From Streptomyces sp. TS71-3 (lineage in GTDB: Bacteria; Actinomycetota; Actinomycetes; Streptomycetales; Streptomycetaceae), in assembly GCF_018327685.1 (NCBI RefSeq), contig NZ_BNEL01000003.1, positions 372,001 through 436,000 on the forward strand: 64,000 nucleotides of DNA. Direction: 5' to 3'. The number at the start of each line of letters is the position of its first letter. The first letter of the stretch is position 1. Positions 37,901 to 46,048 of the stretch are shown here, one piece after another. The notes below the pieces were generated by a model, which saw nothing but the letters and a program-made list of their open reading frames with translations, did not search any database and was not told the DNA's origin. A program made the position numbers and the translations under genes.

Positions 37901-38296
37901 GTCAGCGGGGCCGGTGGCGGGCAGGGGCGCGGCCTCCGCCTCGTGGCGGCGCTGCCGGTAGGTGACGAGCAGCTTCTCGAAGCCCTTCATGGGCAGGCCC
38001 TGGCGCGCGAACTGGGCGCTGACGGACTCCATCGCCTCCAGCACGCTGTGCACGTCGTCGTCGACGTAGGCGGTCACCGCGTCCGCCTTGCGCGCCTTGG
38101 ACTCCCACTGCCGCACCAGCGAGGTCTTGCCGACGCCGGCGTTGCCGCGCACGTGGAAGAGGTACTGGAACGCCTCGTCCCCCGGTTCGAGGGCCAGGTT
38201 GTCGCGGAAGATCCCCAGTTCGGCACCCCGGCCGATGAAGCCGTCCTGACGCCGGCGGCGGTTCAGCTCCTGCCGCGACGGTCCCTGCTTCGGCAC
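34970..38296 (-). CDS. STAND-type P-loop ATPase with C-terminal TPR repeats (paralogue 2)
   Basis: The start is GTG 38296 (GGGGGA 6 bp upstream), giving 1108 aa; the frame open to 38692 lacks a start context. The architecture equals that of 9656-12988: a basic head (LNRRRRQDGFIGR), Walker A GNAGVGKT at 51-58, Walker B WVVLFFD, then a helical region and from about residue 570 some fourteen TPR units of exactly 34 residues (102 bp), many ending in R-YEEALADFDRALE-type helices. The repeat units are more alike here than in paralogue 1, which suggests recent internal duplication or conversion. STAND ATPases act as oligomerising sensors. No effector domain is recognisable. The two paralogues may have diverged to sense different ligands. 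Confidence 0.8.
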   Translation of the reverse strand: MPKQGPSRQELNRRRRQDGFIGRGAELGIFRDNLALEPGDEAFQYLFHVRGNAGVGKTSLVRQWESKARKADAVTAYVDDDVHSVLEAMESVSAQFARQGLPMKGFEKLLVTYRQRRHEAEAAPLPATGPADTGSGAAGQPQASAGSTVVAQAGLAGLGMLPGMGAFAGAMDPQKVAQGADRLRALLNARLRSHDDVQLVLSPVRVLTPAFLKDLEEIAERRPWVVLFFDVYERTGPILDEWLHDVLVGEEYGDLPVNVVAVLSGQGRLDSRCWGDHLDLVHDVPLEVFTEEEARRLLASKGITGEQVVDLILHLTGRLPVLVDLLAQAGPQSIDEVGDPTGTAVERFLKWVDDPRRRAAALACALPLQLDEDIHRVVVPDAAEGQYAWLRGLPFVTGQAGRCRYHEFVRVAMLRLQRTQSPERWRDHHGRLAESYARRRRTAQETLEADAYWDDADWREHRLGEMYHRLCADPRGALPAALLDLVNACDEGPATLRRWAGTVAGAGSDTGAAALTDWGHRLQEAADREEDGVAALTVLLTARELDREGRALAHTVRGREHRVAGRYDEAFADYDAALALDPDLARAHYGRGETHRLMDHPEEALVHFDRAIERQPDDGMYLADRGLALQALGRNDEALADFTRAVERDPSYHTALACRGDAYRLLDRYDEALADLTRMIEMYPTFAWVLARRGHTHHAMGHYDEALADLTRALELDPEYAWALSWRGEVNRVTERYEDALADFARALEIDPRYAWVLGQRGVLHRSRERYEEAVADFDRAVELEPRSEWMIAQRGEAYRLMGRHEDAVAEFDRAIGMDTGYAWAIGSRGEARQSLGRYEEALADFDRALEIQPRYAWVLARRAGLHQITGRHEEALADADRAVEINPKSAWVLGRRGEVHRVAGRYDEALADFDRAVEQEPENGWSVGRRGEVHLLSGRFDEARADLDRAVELDAEDDWALAVRGELHQTAGRPADALADLMRSVAIDADDEWCHLHIAVAQRRLGRTEAEAASWARAVEKGTAAAGSGDLARRTNARGNLIVIHCAMSAWAEAARALETFLDGAPDRHRIRAVLDDLAKLRGWLPVDPEPLEPLVRRLEEAGRTAG

Positions 38297-38467
38297 CCCG
38301 TGTCCCCCAACCCGGGTAGGTTCCGGCAACCGCCTGTGCTCTCCCCCTTCCGGTGAGGATAGCCGCGCCCACCCGGGGCCGCCCCGGTCCTGGGAGAATC
38401 CGGGGACGGCCCGTGCCCCGGGGACGGCCCCGGGACCCCTCCCCACCGAGGGGCGTACAGATGGAGC

Positions 38468-39148
38468 ATGATGCGCCGACGATTCGACCTCGCCGCCCTC
38501 GACCTGCCCCGGGCCCAGCTCCCCCCTGACGCCGGACGGGACGCTGCTGGACACGCTCCAGACCGCGGATCCGGACGCCGCGCCGACGCTGGAGATGCTG
38601 GACGCGCACGCCGCGACCGTCCAGCCCATGTCGCCGTTCCTCTTCGTCGTCGGCGGCCGGCCCACCGTCCTGATCAACCTCGACGGCCTCACCGAGGCGG
38701 ACCCCGACGACGCCGATCCCGCCGAGCTGGCCCGCGCCGTGACCGAGGGCCGCTGCCTGCTGACGGCGGTCTACCGCTCCCTGCCCACGTACCCGGTGCT
38801 CTGCTTCATGCTGCTCGTGTACGACGGCCACTTCCCGTACCGCTTCGACGGCGTCCGGGACGTCACCACGCCCGACGTGCAGGACTTCACCGCCGCGCTC
38901 TGCCGGGACGGCGGTCGCGGCCGGATCCTCCTGCACCACGCCGGCACGCACCGCCGCCTCGCCACGGGCACGTTCACGTACCGCCAGACCCCGTTCGCCC
39001 GCCCCGACCTCCCGTACCGCACCAAGAGCGCGGAACTGCGGCGGCTGTGGGAGACGCTGGGCATCGCGGCACGTGGCTGCGGACGATTCCGGAGGGGCGG
39101 CGGGATTTCGGGGTGGCGGCGGATGCGTTCTTCGAGGAGACGGCGTGA
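38468..39148 (+). pseudogene. Conserved-looking hypothetical gene with two compensating frameshifts
   Basis: The gene starts at ATG 38468 (MMRRRFDLAALDL). It must change frame in the C6 run at 38521-38526, where one C is extra, to read LTPDGTLLDTLQTADPD. It must change back near 39066-39070, where one G is missing, to read GTWLRTIPEGRRDFG and end at 39148. Repaired, it encodes about 226 aa with no domain I recognise. Both faults are in homopolymer-like tracts, so they may be sequencing errors rather than true mutations. It is divergent from STAND paralogue 2. Confidence 0.6.
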
Positions 39149-39172
39149 GGGGCGGCCGGGGACCGCGACCAT

Positions 39173-39390
39173 TCACCGACGCCTGTCAGACCTGGGCCCC
39201 ACCCGGCCACGGCCCACCGTCCTCGGCGTGGCGTTCGTGAAGGCCGCGACCTCGGGCAACCGCTCCGCCGCATCGGCCGATGCCCACGCCTCGACGAAGT
39301 GCTCGAAGGTGCGCCGACCCAGCAGCAGGGCACCCACTTCGCGGGTCTGGTGCGCGTTCCAGTTGGTGTGCCCGAATCTGTCCGTCCGCA
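39173..39390 (-). pseudogene. Remnant of a dihydrofolate-reductase-like (RibD C-terminal) gene
   Basis: The minus-strand frame reads REVGALLLGRRTFEHFVEAW and then PEVAAFTNATPRTV, matching the central motif of RibD_C/DHFR-like reductases (LLLGRxTFE). Only about 70 residues remain, without the N-terminal cofactor part or a proper end. It abuts the dead STAND gene. Confidence 0.45.
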
Positions 39391-39417
39391 AGCAACTGGC
39401 GGGTGCCTGGCGGGCGG

Positions 39418-41064
39418 TCAGGGTTGGTCGGCTTCGGCCTCGGCTCGCCAGGCGGTGAGCCATTCGCGGTTCTCGACGAGGAAAGGGTGCTCGGGGCCGA
39501 GCACTCGTTCCCGCCCGATGAGCTGGCGGAGGATGTCTGTCGCTTCGTCGAATCGGCGGAGGGCGTGGGCGGCGCGGGCCTTGAGAGTCAGCGCGGCGAG
39601 AGTCAGCGGGTGCTCGGGGCCCAGAACGCGGACGTAGTCGGCGAAGACATCCTGCGCGAGGGTGCCGCCTCAGCTCTGTCCTGAACTCGCTCTCGGACTC
39701 GTCGAAGTGCCCCATGCGGACCAGTGCTTACCCCATTACGTGCCGTGCGCTCAGAGTCAGCGGGTGTTCTGCCCCCACCTGGTGCTCCGCCTCCGGAACC
39801 ACAGATTCGGACATGGTCAAAGCCACCACTGCGAGGTCGACCGGGTTGAACACCTGCTGTACGACCTGTACCGCCCAGCCCAGTCGTCTCTTCCCGCTGA
39901 GCACGGCGAAGCAGACTCACGGAATGGGGGGCGAGCAGCCTCAACTGCGCCCGGGACTCGGGCAGCGACACGGACTCCTCCGGTGGCAGGGCAGTGCGCT
40001 GCAATCGGAGTGCCGCTTCAACCAGAGCAGGCCGATCCCTCTCCGGCACACCCGCCGCCACGCTGTCCAGCAGAACGCCGTGGGCGTTCACGTACCGGCG
40101 GCCTTCCGTCTTGACCGTCCCCACGAGGGAGTGGTCCAGGAGTCCGCGCAGGGCAGACTCCACACGGTCCGCGGCCAGATCGAGGCTCCCGAAGTCCAGT
40201 TCGCCCGGGGCCACGGACAGGAACAACGACATCGGCACCGGATCCGCCGCCCAGAACGACATCAGTCGCAGCAGCGTCGTCGCTTCCGGAAGGCCCTGCT
40301 CGGTAAGGGCGTCCAGCGGCAACTGCCATGTCCGGCTGACCAGGTGGCGGGACTGCCCACCCGCCGCGCCCTTGTCGAACAGGGCTGTCGAGTCCTCGGT
40401 CAGCTTCCGGTCGTACTCGTCCATGGACCACGACTCCAGAAGTTGGTTGGACAGGTGCGACCCGGCCAGGGTCAGTGCGAGGCGCAGGCCCTCCAGTCGC
40501 CTGGCAACCTTCTGCGCCGACGCCTCCATGCCCGCGTCCGGCGCCAGTCGCAGAGGGCGAGGGCCGCGTCCTCCAGCGGCAGCACGCCTACCGAATGCCG
40601 CACCGCTCCCGCACCACGCCACAACGGTGAGGTCGTCGGCGTTGTCCAGTGGTCCAGGTAGTGCCACACCAAGTCCACGGCGGCGCGCTGGCCGCCTGCC
40701 GCAGCAGCCAGTTCCCCGCTCGTCGCACGGCGGTGTCCGGCGACGGCGAGCATGGCCGTCTTTTCGCAGCCGCCCATGCCGTGCAACGCCTACACGTCGC
40801 CGCTGGGACCGGCAACTGCCGACCGTAAGCGGTCCATGAGTTCGGCGCAGTCGCGGAGGATGCCGGGTGTTCAGCCCACCAGGGGCACGCGCACGGAATC
40901 CGGTGCACGTAGCTGGCTCTCGGGGCCCGGTCTCCCCACCGGGGCCGAGAAGAGCGAGCCCGCCGCGTAATGGTGGTGGCGCTCCTCGTTGTGCTGGTCT
41001 CCACTTGCCTGGAAGACCCGGCCTGGTCCATGGCCCGGCCCTCGATCGCCCCCCGACCGCTCAT
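39418..41064 (-). pseudogene. Degraded STAND (NB-ARC-like) ATPase with TPR tail
   Basis: Pieces in order on the minus strand: start ATG 41064, overlapping the previous stop as ATGA; a frameshift after AMDQAG into GRVFQASGDQHNEERHHHY; SVRVPLVG followed by an in-frame TGA; TPGILRDCAELMDRLRS; an in-frame TAG; then HGMGGCEKTAML, a Walker A in which the last Gly is Glu. Next come a clear ATPase/helical block (RRLEGLRLALTLAGSHLSNQ to about 39860), more frameshifts, and a TPR end (LGPEHPLTLAALTLKARAAH) stopping at 39418. With at least two stops, several shifts and a broken P-loop, it is dead. It was probably an operon partner of the 138-aa gene upstream. Confidence 0.8.
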
Positions 41065-41477
41065 CGCTCCGTGATGTGCTGGTCGCGCCCGGCCTGGTAG
41101 ACCCGGCCGTTGCCGGATGCCTCGGCGCGCATGTGGATCTCGTGGCGGGGAGACTCAGGGAGCCGTGGATTCAACTCATCGAGGATGGCTCGGAGTTCAT
41201 CCGCCAACTCCGGCTGTGCCACCAGCAGGCGGCGTACCCGTCCCTGCCAGGCGGCGGTCAACTCGGCCTCGGTCGCGTCGTCGCCCGTGTCGCGGGCGGC
41301 CAAAAGTTCCTCGCGGCTCGCTTCCAGTTCCTCCGCGATGCCGTCGGCCCGCCCTGTCCGGGCCTTGCGCCACAGGGCGACCAAGCCGTCCCTTGCGGCT
41401 TCCCAGGCGCTGGTGGCCATCAGCGTGACCACCGTAGTGCCGGCTGTGCCCGCCAGTGCGGTGATCTCCGGATCCAC
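41061..41477 (-). CDS. Small protein that precedes a STAND ATPase gene
   Basis: 138 aa from GTG 41477 (GAGGGGGAA upstream). It starts MDPEITALAGTAGTTVVTLM, a possible membrane or amphipathic segment with small residues, then an Ala/Glu-rich alpha-helical part (AEELEASREELLAARDTGDD) and a tail VYQAGRDQHITER. The tail motif QAGRDQHI recurs in the next, dead gene as QASGDQHN, so the two share a module. The 4-bp ATGA overlap shows translational coupling with the former ATPase. I recall similar small proteins next to NB-ARC/TPR genes in Streptomyces. Function unknown; its partner is no longer made. Confidence 0.6.
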   Translation of the reverse strand: MDPEITALAGTAGTTVVTLMATSAWEAARDGLVALWRKARTGRADGIAEELEASREELLAARDTGDDATEAELTAAWQGRVRRLLVAQPELADELRAILDELNPRLPESPRHEIHMRAEASGNGRVYQAGRDQHITER

Positions 41478-41565
41478 GGTTCCCCCTCGGCCGAGCTCTA
41501 TGGGATGCGAGGGTTCCCTACCAGGGTGGGTCACTCCCGAAACGGCCACGGGCGCCCCTTATGAG

Positions 41566-41793
41566 TCAGCGCTCCGGGCCGAGGCCGGCTCTGCGTATCT
41601 CCGTGACGAACGATGTCCAGATACCAGCAGGGAAGACGAGCACAGGCCCCTGCGGAGCCTTGCTATCGCGGACAGGGACTAGGCGATGGTCTCGTATCAG
41701 GGTTCGCGAGAATTCGACGCACGCCCCGCCACTGCCGTCGCTGTACGACGACTTGATCCATTCCGCACCAGCAACAACGCGTTCAAGGTTCAT
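41566..41793 (-). CDS. DUF397 protein
   Basis: 75 aa. WIKSSYSDGSGGACVEF and VPVRDSKAPQGPVLVFP are the hallmarks of DUF397, small proteins nearly always paired with an Scr1/DUF5753-type HTH regulator in actinobacteria. It overlaps the HTH stop by 4 bp (ATGA), so the two are co-translated. Proposed roles are toxin-antitoxin-like or developmental control; the biochemical function is not settled. Confidence 0.9.
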   Translation of the reverse strand: MNLERVVAGAEWIKSSYSDGSGGACVEFSRTLIRDHRLVPVRDSKAPQGPVLVFPAGIWTSFVTEIRRAGLGPER

Positions 41794-42617
41794 ACGCCGT
41801 GCTCCTTCAACAGGCCCCTGATCAGGGTCAGTGATTGCTCCGGGGACAGTGCCGTTGCTCTCAACAGATCATAGTCGTGCGCTGCTGCCTCGACCGTTCG
41901 TGCGGAGTCATGCATGCTTCCGCCCGCTCGTGTTTCCGTGTAGAGCACGGAAGGCTCTCCGGTGAAGTGCAGCAGGATGTACGGCTTCATGTGCGCCGCC
42001 GGAGCGCCTGCCGAAAACGGCATGACTTGAAGCGTGATGTACGGCGACTGCGCCGTCGTCAGCAGATATGCGAGCTGTGCGGACATGACCTGTGCGCCGC
42101 CCACGACCGTATGCAGACAGGCCTCATGGAGAATCACCCACAGGTGCGGCGGATCTTCCCGCTCGAACACCTCGCGACGCCGCAGGCGCGAGGCCACCTT
42201 TCCGTCAATGGCCTCGGCGGTCGCGTGCGGGTTGGACAAGCGAAAGACGGTCCGCGCGTAGTCCGCCGTCTGGAGCATCCCAGACACAAGGTCCGAGGAG
42301 TAATCCAGGATCCTCGAAGCCTTCCGCTCAAGTTCCAGGTACGGAACGAACCACGAGGGGTGATCCCCCTCGTCGATCCGCCGGAGCATGTCCGTGAACA
42401 ACTCCCCCGTACCGAAAGCGAAGTCGCACCCCTTGGCGAACTTCTCACTCGGCCTGCGCAGCAACCCCGCCTCGACCCTGCTGACGTACGCCTCGGAGTA
42501 GCCGGCCGCCCTGCCCAGCCCCTTCTGGGTCATTCCGCGGGCCAGCCGCACCTGTTTGACGTCGCGCCCGAAGCGCTGGAGCGGATTCAAGCGTTCCGTG
42601 GGAGTCGTCTCGTCCAC
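41790..42617 (-). CDS. XRE-family HTH regulator with DUF5753 (Scr1-like)
   Basis: I place the start at GTG 42617 (GAGAGG 8 bp upstream), giving 275 aa; ATG 42653 is an alternative without a ribosome site. The N-terminal helix-turn-helix (VRLARGMTQKGLGRAAGYSE, then YVSRVEAGLLRRP) is followed by a DUF5753 domain (SSDLVSGMLQTADYARTVF, then ITLQVMPFSAGAPA). Such regulators pair with DUF397 proteins and often act near antibiotic or differentiation genes. Palindromes in the divergent gap upstream are possible operators. Confidence 0.9.
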   Translation of the reverse strand: MDETTPTERLNPLQRFGRDVKQVRLARGMTQKGLGRAAGYSEAYVSRVEAGLLRRPSEKFAKGCDFAFGTGELFTDMLRRIDEGDHPSWFVPYLELERKASRILDYSSDLVSGMLQTADYARTVFRLSNPHATAEAIDGKVASRLRRREVFEREDPPHLWVILHEACLHTVVGGAQVMSAQLAYLLTTAQSPYITLQVMPFSAGAPAAHMKPYILLHFTGEPSVLYTETRAGGSMHDSARTVEAAAHDYDLLRATALSPEQSLTLIRGLLKEHGV

Positions 42618-42669
42618 TGCCGTGACCTCTCGGCTTGTCTTCCCCGTGGGCATAGCGGCAGGCAGAGGG

Positions 42670-42758
42670 CTTGCGCACCGCTACGCAAGTCGTCCTATTC
42701 TATGGCGAAAGCGGTTCTCCCGGTGAGCAATTAACTACCCCGGGCAATCAACCCGGGG
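42670..42758. promoter_or_regulatory. Divergent promoter/operator region of the HTH regulator
   Basis: Two inverted repeats: CTTGCG-N8-CGCAAG (42670-42689) and CCCCGGG-N7-CCCGGGG (42738-42758). Between them TATTCT (plus, 42696-42701) and TAGAAT (minus, 42697-42702) overlap as possible -10 boxes for the two directions. The patch is lower in GC than its flanks. Confidence 0.5.
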
Positions 42759-42793
42759 GTGGTGAATACGCACCCAGAGGGAGCCCGACGGCC

Positions 42794-43207
42794 ATGAACG
42801 AGCCCACCCCGAACACCCGGCAGTCGCCTGCCCAGGCGCGGCCCGAAGCGCTCCGCCTCCTGCCCTGGACCGGCGAAGGGGGCAAACCCTGCTACCTCTC
42901 CACCCCCGAGAACAGCGACGGCGGCTACGTCGCCCGTGTCGCGGACCGGATCGAGGCGGAGCAACTCGGGGCCGCCGCGGATCTGCTCGACGAGGCACGG
43001 GAGATGCTGGCCGCGCGGAGCTGGACGGGCGGCGAACTCCACCTGCTGGCCATCCAGTTGACCGAGTCGCTGACGTACGTGCACCGGATCGCCGAGAGCC
43101 GGGGCGCCCGGCTGGGAGCCGCGCCTACCCTTGGCCTCGATCCTGGCCCGGACCCGGACCCGGATCCCACTACGGCACCGCCCCGACAACCTGCCCTGGA
43201 CGCATGA
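42794..43207 (+). CDS. Small hypothetical protein co-translated with the NUDIX gene
   Basis: 137 aa from ATG 42794 (GAGGGAG 10 bp upstream). A helical middle (RIEAEQLGAAADLLDEAREM, then ELHLLAIQLTESLTYVHRIAES) is flanked by a Pro-rich head and a PDPDPDP tail. No catalytic motif. Similar small proteins are common beside HTH/DUF397 pairs, but I cannot name a function. It ends in an ATGA overlap with the NUDIX gene. Confidence 0.7.
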   Translation: MNEPTPNTRQSPAQARPEALRLLPWTGEGGKPCYLSTPENSDGGYVARVADRIEAEQLGAAADLLDEAREMLAARSWTGGELHLLAIQLTESLTYVHRIAESRGARLGAAPTLGLDPGPDPDPDPTTAPPRQPALDA

Positions 43208-43647
43208 GCGGACAACCAGCACAGCCGGTCATCGACACCCACGTCATCCTCCGCGACGGCGACAGGATCCTCCTCTCACGGCGAGGCGGGGCCTACGGCC
43301 ACGGACGATGGCACATGCCCTCCGGCAAACTCGACAAGGGCGAGTCGCTCAGCGCCGGTGCGGCCCGCGAACTCCGTGAGGAAACCGGCATCGTCACCGA
43401 TCCGGACCGCCTCCGCCTCGTCCAGGTCGTGCACCACCGGCAGGACGCGGACATCGACCGGATCGGCTTCTTCTTCGAGGCCACCGAATGGGAAGGGCAG
43501 CCGATCAACAGGGAACCCGAGAAGTGCCTCGCGCTCGAATGGTTCTCCGTGCACGACCTGCCCGACGACATAATCCAATACCCCGCGGCCGGCCTGAACG
43601 GCTACCTGGAGGCCACCGGCCCGCTCGTCGAACACGCCTGGCGGTAG
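43204..43647 (+). CDS. NUDIX hydrolase
   Basis: 147 aa. It has a complete Nudix box from GKLDKGESLSAG to the REL-REETGI end (GX5EX7REUXEEXGU), which binds Mg and cleaves nucleoside diphosphates linked to another moiety. The start overlaps the upstream stop by 4 bp. The C-terminal half (EKCLALEWFSVHDLPDDI) is typical of MutT-like members. Substrate not predictable. No clear terminator; it converges with the next gene. Confidence 0.92.
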   Translation: MSGQPAQPVIDTHVILRDGDRILLSRRGGAYGHGRWHMPSGKLDKGESLSAGAARELREETGIVTDPDRLRLVQVVHHRQDADIDRIGFFFEATEWEGQPINREPEKCLALEWFSVHDLPDDIIQYPAAGLNGYLEATGPLVEHAWR

Positions 43648-43701
43648 CAGGCAGCAGGAACGGACAGAACCGACCCTCGGCCGATCGACAGGGGAGGACG
43701 C

Positions 43702-44217
43702 TCAGGCCGCAGCCGACCCCGCGTCGGAGTCCTCCACGGGAGCACCCGCGCGCAGGTGATGGCTGACGTCGCCGACGAGGTCGAAGTACAGGTGGCGTTC
43801 GGCGAGGCGCCACCGACCGTCGTGCCGCGTGAAGCGGTCCCGGTACCGGCCGGCCACGATGATCTGCAACGGCAGGTCCGGCAGGGACTGGAGCACGGTG
43901 TAGTACGACCGCGCGGTCGCCGTCCCGGCCTCCTCGTCGACGTCGACGAGGAGGTTCGTGGTGACGTGTTTCGTGCGCGGCGTGCCGTCGGCGTAGGTGA
44001 TCACCATCTGGCGGAACAGCGTCTCGACCGCCTCCCCGCCCGTCACCGTCTGGCCGGAGGCCACGAAGTCGGCGTCCGCGAAGAGGGACCCGAGGCCCGC
44101 GAAGTCGCCGGTGTCGACCAACCTGGCGTAGGTGATGATCACGTCCTCAATGGCCCGCCGGCTCGCCGCCGGGTCGCCGCCGTTCGGGGAGGCGGTGGGG
44201 GAGGTCGTCGGGGTCAT
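43702..44217 (-). CDS. NTF2-like (SnoaL-type) protein
   Basis: 171 aa from ATG 44217 (weak ribosome site). The middle reads IEDVIITYARLVDTGDFAGLGSLF and later ATARSYYTVLQSLPDLPLQIIVAGRYRDRF, the cone-shaped alpha+beta fold of the NTF2/SnoaL superfamily (SnoaL_4 or ring-hydroxylating beta-subunit type). Members include polyketide cyclases, dehydratases and isomerases, and many without known catalysis. It lies downstream of the acyl-CoA ligase on the same strand, separated by a terminator. Possibly part of the small biosynthetic locus; uncertain. Confidence 0.82.
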   Translation of the reverse strand: MTPTTSPTASPNGGDPAASRRAIEDVIITYARLVDTGDFAGLGSLFADADFVASGQTVTGGEAVETLFRQMVITYADGTPRTKHVTTNLLVDVDEEAGTATARSYYTVLQSLPDLPLQIIVAGRYRDRFTRHDGRWRLAERHLYFDLVGDVSHHLRAGAPVEDSDAGSAAA

Positions 44218-44442
44218 AGATGGCCGCTTCGATCGCGGAGACCCTGGAGGCCTCCTGGAGGCTCCCCCTCCATCGACGCTACGGAGCGGTCCACCGGTTG
44301 GCAAACGGTGGCGCTGCCCGAAGGCGACCGTACGACCACGTGCCTGCGGTTACCCACGGGAACCCGGGGAGGGGCCGCCGGATCGGGTGGCCCGCACCGG
44401 CGCCCCCTGCGGCATCCCGGCCGGGACCCCGCCGGGGCCGGC

Positions 44443-44470
44443 GGGGGCGCCCCACCACGGGCGCGCCCCC
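44443..44470 (-). terminator. Terminator of the acyl-CoA ligase gene
   Basis: GGGGGCGC (44443-44450) / GCGCCCCC (44463-44470), with an inner CCC/GGG pair, 7 bp beyond the ligase stop on the minus strand. The 44218-44476 gap shows nothing else. Confidence 0.7.
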
Positions 44471-44476
44471 ACGCCG

Positions 44477-46048
44477 TCACGTCTCCCAGTACGGCTTCCG
44501 CAGCTTGAACTTCTGGAGTTTCCCCGTCGCCGTACGCGGCAGCTCCGTGCGGAACTCCACGCGCTTGGGGCACTTGTACGACGCCAGGTGCGCGCGGCAG
44601 TGCGCGATCACGTCCTCCGCGGTCAGCGCCGCGCCGGCGTCGCCCGAACCGTCCGCTCCGTCCGCTCCGTCCGCGCCATCCGCCCCGTCCGCCGTGACGA
44701 CCAGGGCCGTGACCAGCTCGCCCCACTTCTCGTCGGGGATGCCGATGACCGCGACCTCGCGGACCGCGGTGTGGCTGGTGATGACGTCCTCCACCTCGAT
44801 GGAGGAGACGTTCTCGCCGCCGGTGATGATGACGTCCTTCTTGCGGTCCGTGAGGGTCAGGTACCCGTCCTGGACGTAGCCGCCGTCACCCGTGTGGAAC
44901 CAGTTGCCGGCCTGGGCCGCCGCGGTGGACTCCGGGTCGTTCCAGTAGGCCTCCAGGTTGTGGTTGCTGCGGGCCAGCACCTCGCCGGTCTCGTCCGTGG
45001 TGACCCGCACGCCGATCCCGGGGGCGCCGGCGCGGCCGAGCTTGACGGCCTGCTCGTGCGGCGGGAGGTCGTCCCACTCCGCGCGCATCCGGCTCATCGT
45101 GAGGAACGGCGAGGTCTCGGTGAGGCCGTAGAGCTGGATGAACTCCCAGCCGAGCTCGGCGCGGACGCGCTCGATGGTGCGGGTGGGCGGCGGGGCGCCG
45201 GCCACGACGATGCGGGTGCGGTCGCGGCCCGGGATCTCGCCGTCCCAGCGCGGGGCGGCGTCCAGGGCCGCGTTGACGACCGCGGGCGCCGCGCACATGA
45301 GCGTGACGCCGTGCTCCTCGACGCGGCGCAGGATCTCGGTGCCGTCGACCTTGCGGAGCACGACGTGCGTGCCGCCCATGCCCGTGACCCCGTACGGCAT
45401 TCCCCAGCCGTTGGCGTGGAACATCGGCAGCGTGTGCAGGTAGACGTCGCGGTCGCTGACGCCCGCGTGCCAGCCGAACATCGACGCGTTCAGCCAGAGG
45501 TTGCGGTGGGTGAGCTGGACGCCCTTGGGGCGGGCGGTGGTGCCGGAGGTGTAGTTGAGGGTGGCCGTCGCCGCCTCGTCCGGCTCCCAGGAGCGGGGGT
45601 CGGGCGGCGCGCCGCCGGTGCCCCAGATCGCGTCGTCGTCCTCGCCGAGGACGAAGGTGTGCGGGGCGCCGATCTCGCCCGCCAGGTGCTTCAGGTCGGG
45701 GTCGAGGAGCAGCACCTCGGCCCCGGAGTGGCCCACGATGTACGTGATCTCGGCGGCGGTGAGGCGGAAGTTGACGGGGACGAGGACGCGGCCCCAGCCG
45801 GAGACGCCGAAGAACGAGGTGAACAGCCGGGCGCTGTTCTGCGAGACGATCGCGACCCGGCCGCCGGCGGGCACACCCAGCCGGTCCAGGGACGCGGCCT
45901 GCGCGGACGCTCTGCGGCCGAGTTCGGCGTAACTGACCTCGCCCCAGGACGGGGCGGGCTGGACGGGTTCGTCGACGATGCCGATGCGGTCGGGGTAGAC
46001 GGTGGTGGCGCGGTCCAGGAAGTCCCGGACGGTGAGTGGGAACAGCAC
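44477..46048 (-). CDS. Acyl-CoA synthetase / AMP-dependent ligase
   Basis: 523 aa from GTG 46048 (AAAGGAG 5 bp upstream). The ANL-family motifs are NYTSGTTARPKGVQLTHRN (P-loop), GLTETSP, TGDGGYVQDGYLTLTDRKKD, and the catalytic Lys near the end in RTATGKLQKFKLRK. It activates a carboxylate with ATP and passes it to CoA or another thiol. The acid is unknown; the overall pattern fits medium/long-chain fatty-acyl ligases. Near residue 435 a run of GAD tripeptides (GADGADGADGADG) comes from a microsatellite of 9-bp units. It is divergent from the asparagine synthase gene across 399 bp. Confidence 0.92.
   Translation of the reverse strand: MLFPLTVRDFLDRATTVYPDRIGIVDEPVQPAPSWGEVSYAELGRRASAQAASLDRLGVPAGGRVAIVSQNSARLFTSFFGVSGWGRVLVPVNFRLTAAEITYIVGHSGAEVLLLDPDLKHLAGEIGAPHTFVLGEDDDAIWGTGGAPPDPRSWEPDEAATATLNYTSGTTARPKGVQLTHRNLWLNASMFGWHAGVSDRDVYLHTLPMFHANGWGMPYGVTGMGGTHVVLRKVDGTEILRRVEEHGVTLMCAAPAVVNAALDAAPRWDGEIPGRDRTRIVVAGAPPPTRTIERVRAELGWEFIQLYGLTETSPFLTMSRMRAEWDDLPPHEQAVKLGRAGAPGIGVRVTTDETGEVLARSNHNLEAYWNDPESTAAAQAGNWFHTGDGGYVQDGYLTLTDRKKDVIITGGENVSSIEVEDVITSHTAVREVAVIGIPDEKWGELVTALVVTADGADGADGADGADGSGDAGAALTAEDVIAHCRAHLASYKCPKRVEFRTELPRTATGKLQKFKLRKPYWET

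Noticed and set aside
38296..38692. Longer start for the second STAND ATPase
   Set aside because: The extra 130 codons are low-complexity and overlap the divergent gene; GTG 38296 has a good ribosome site and equals the paralogue's start.
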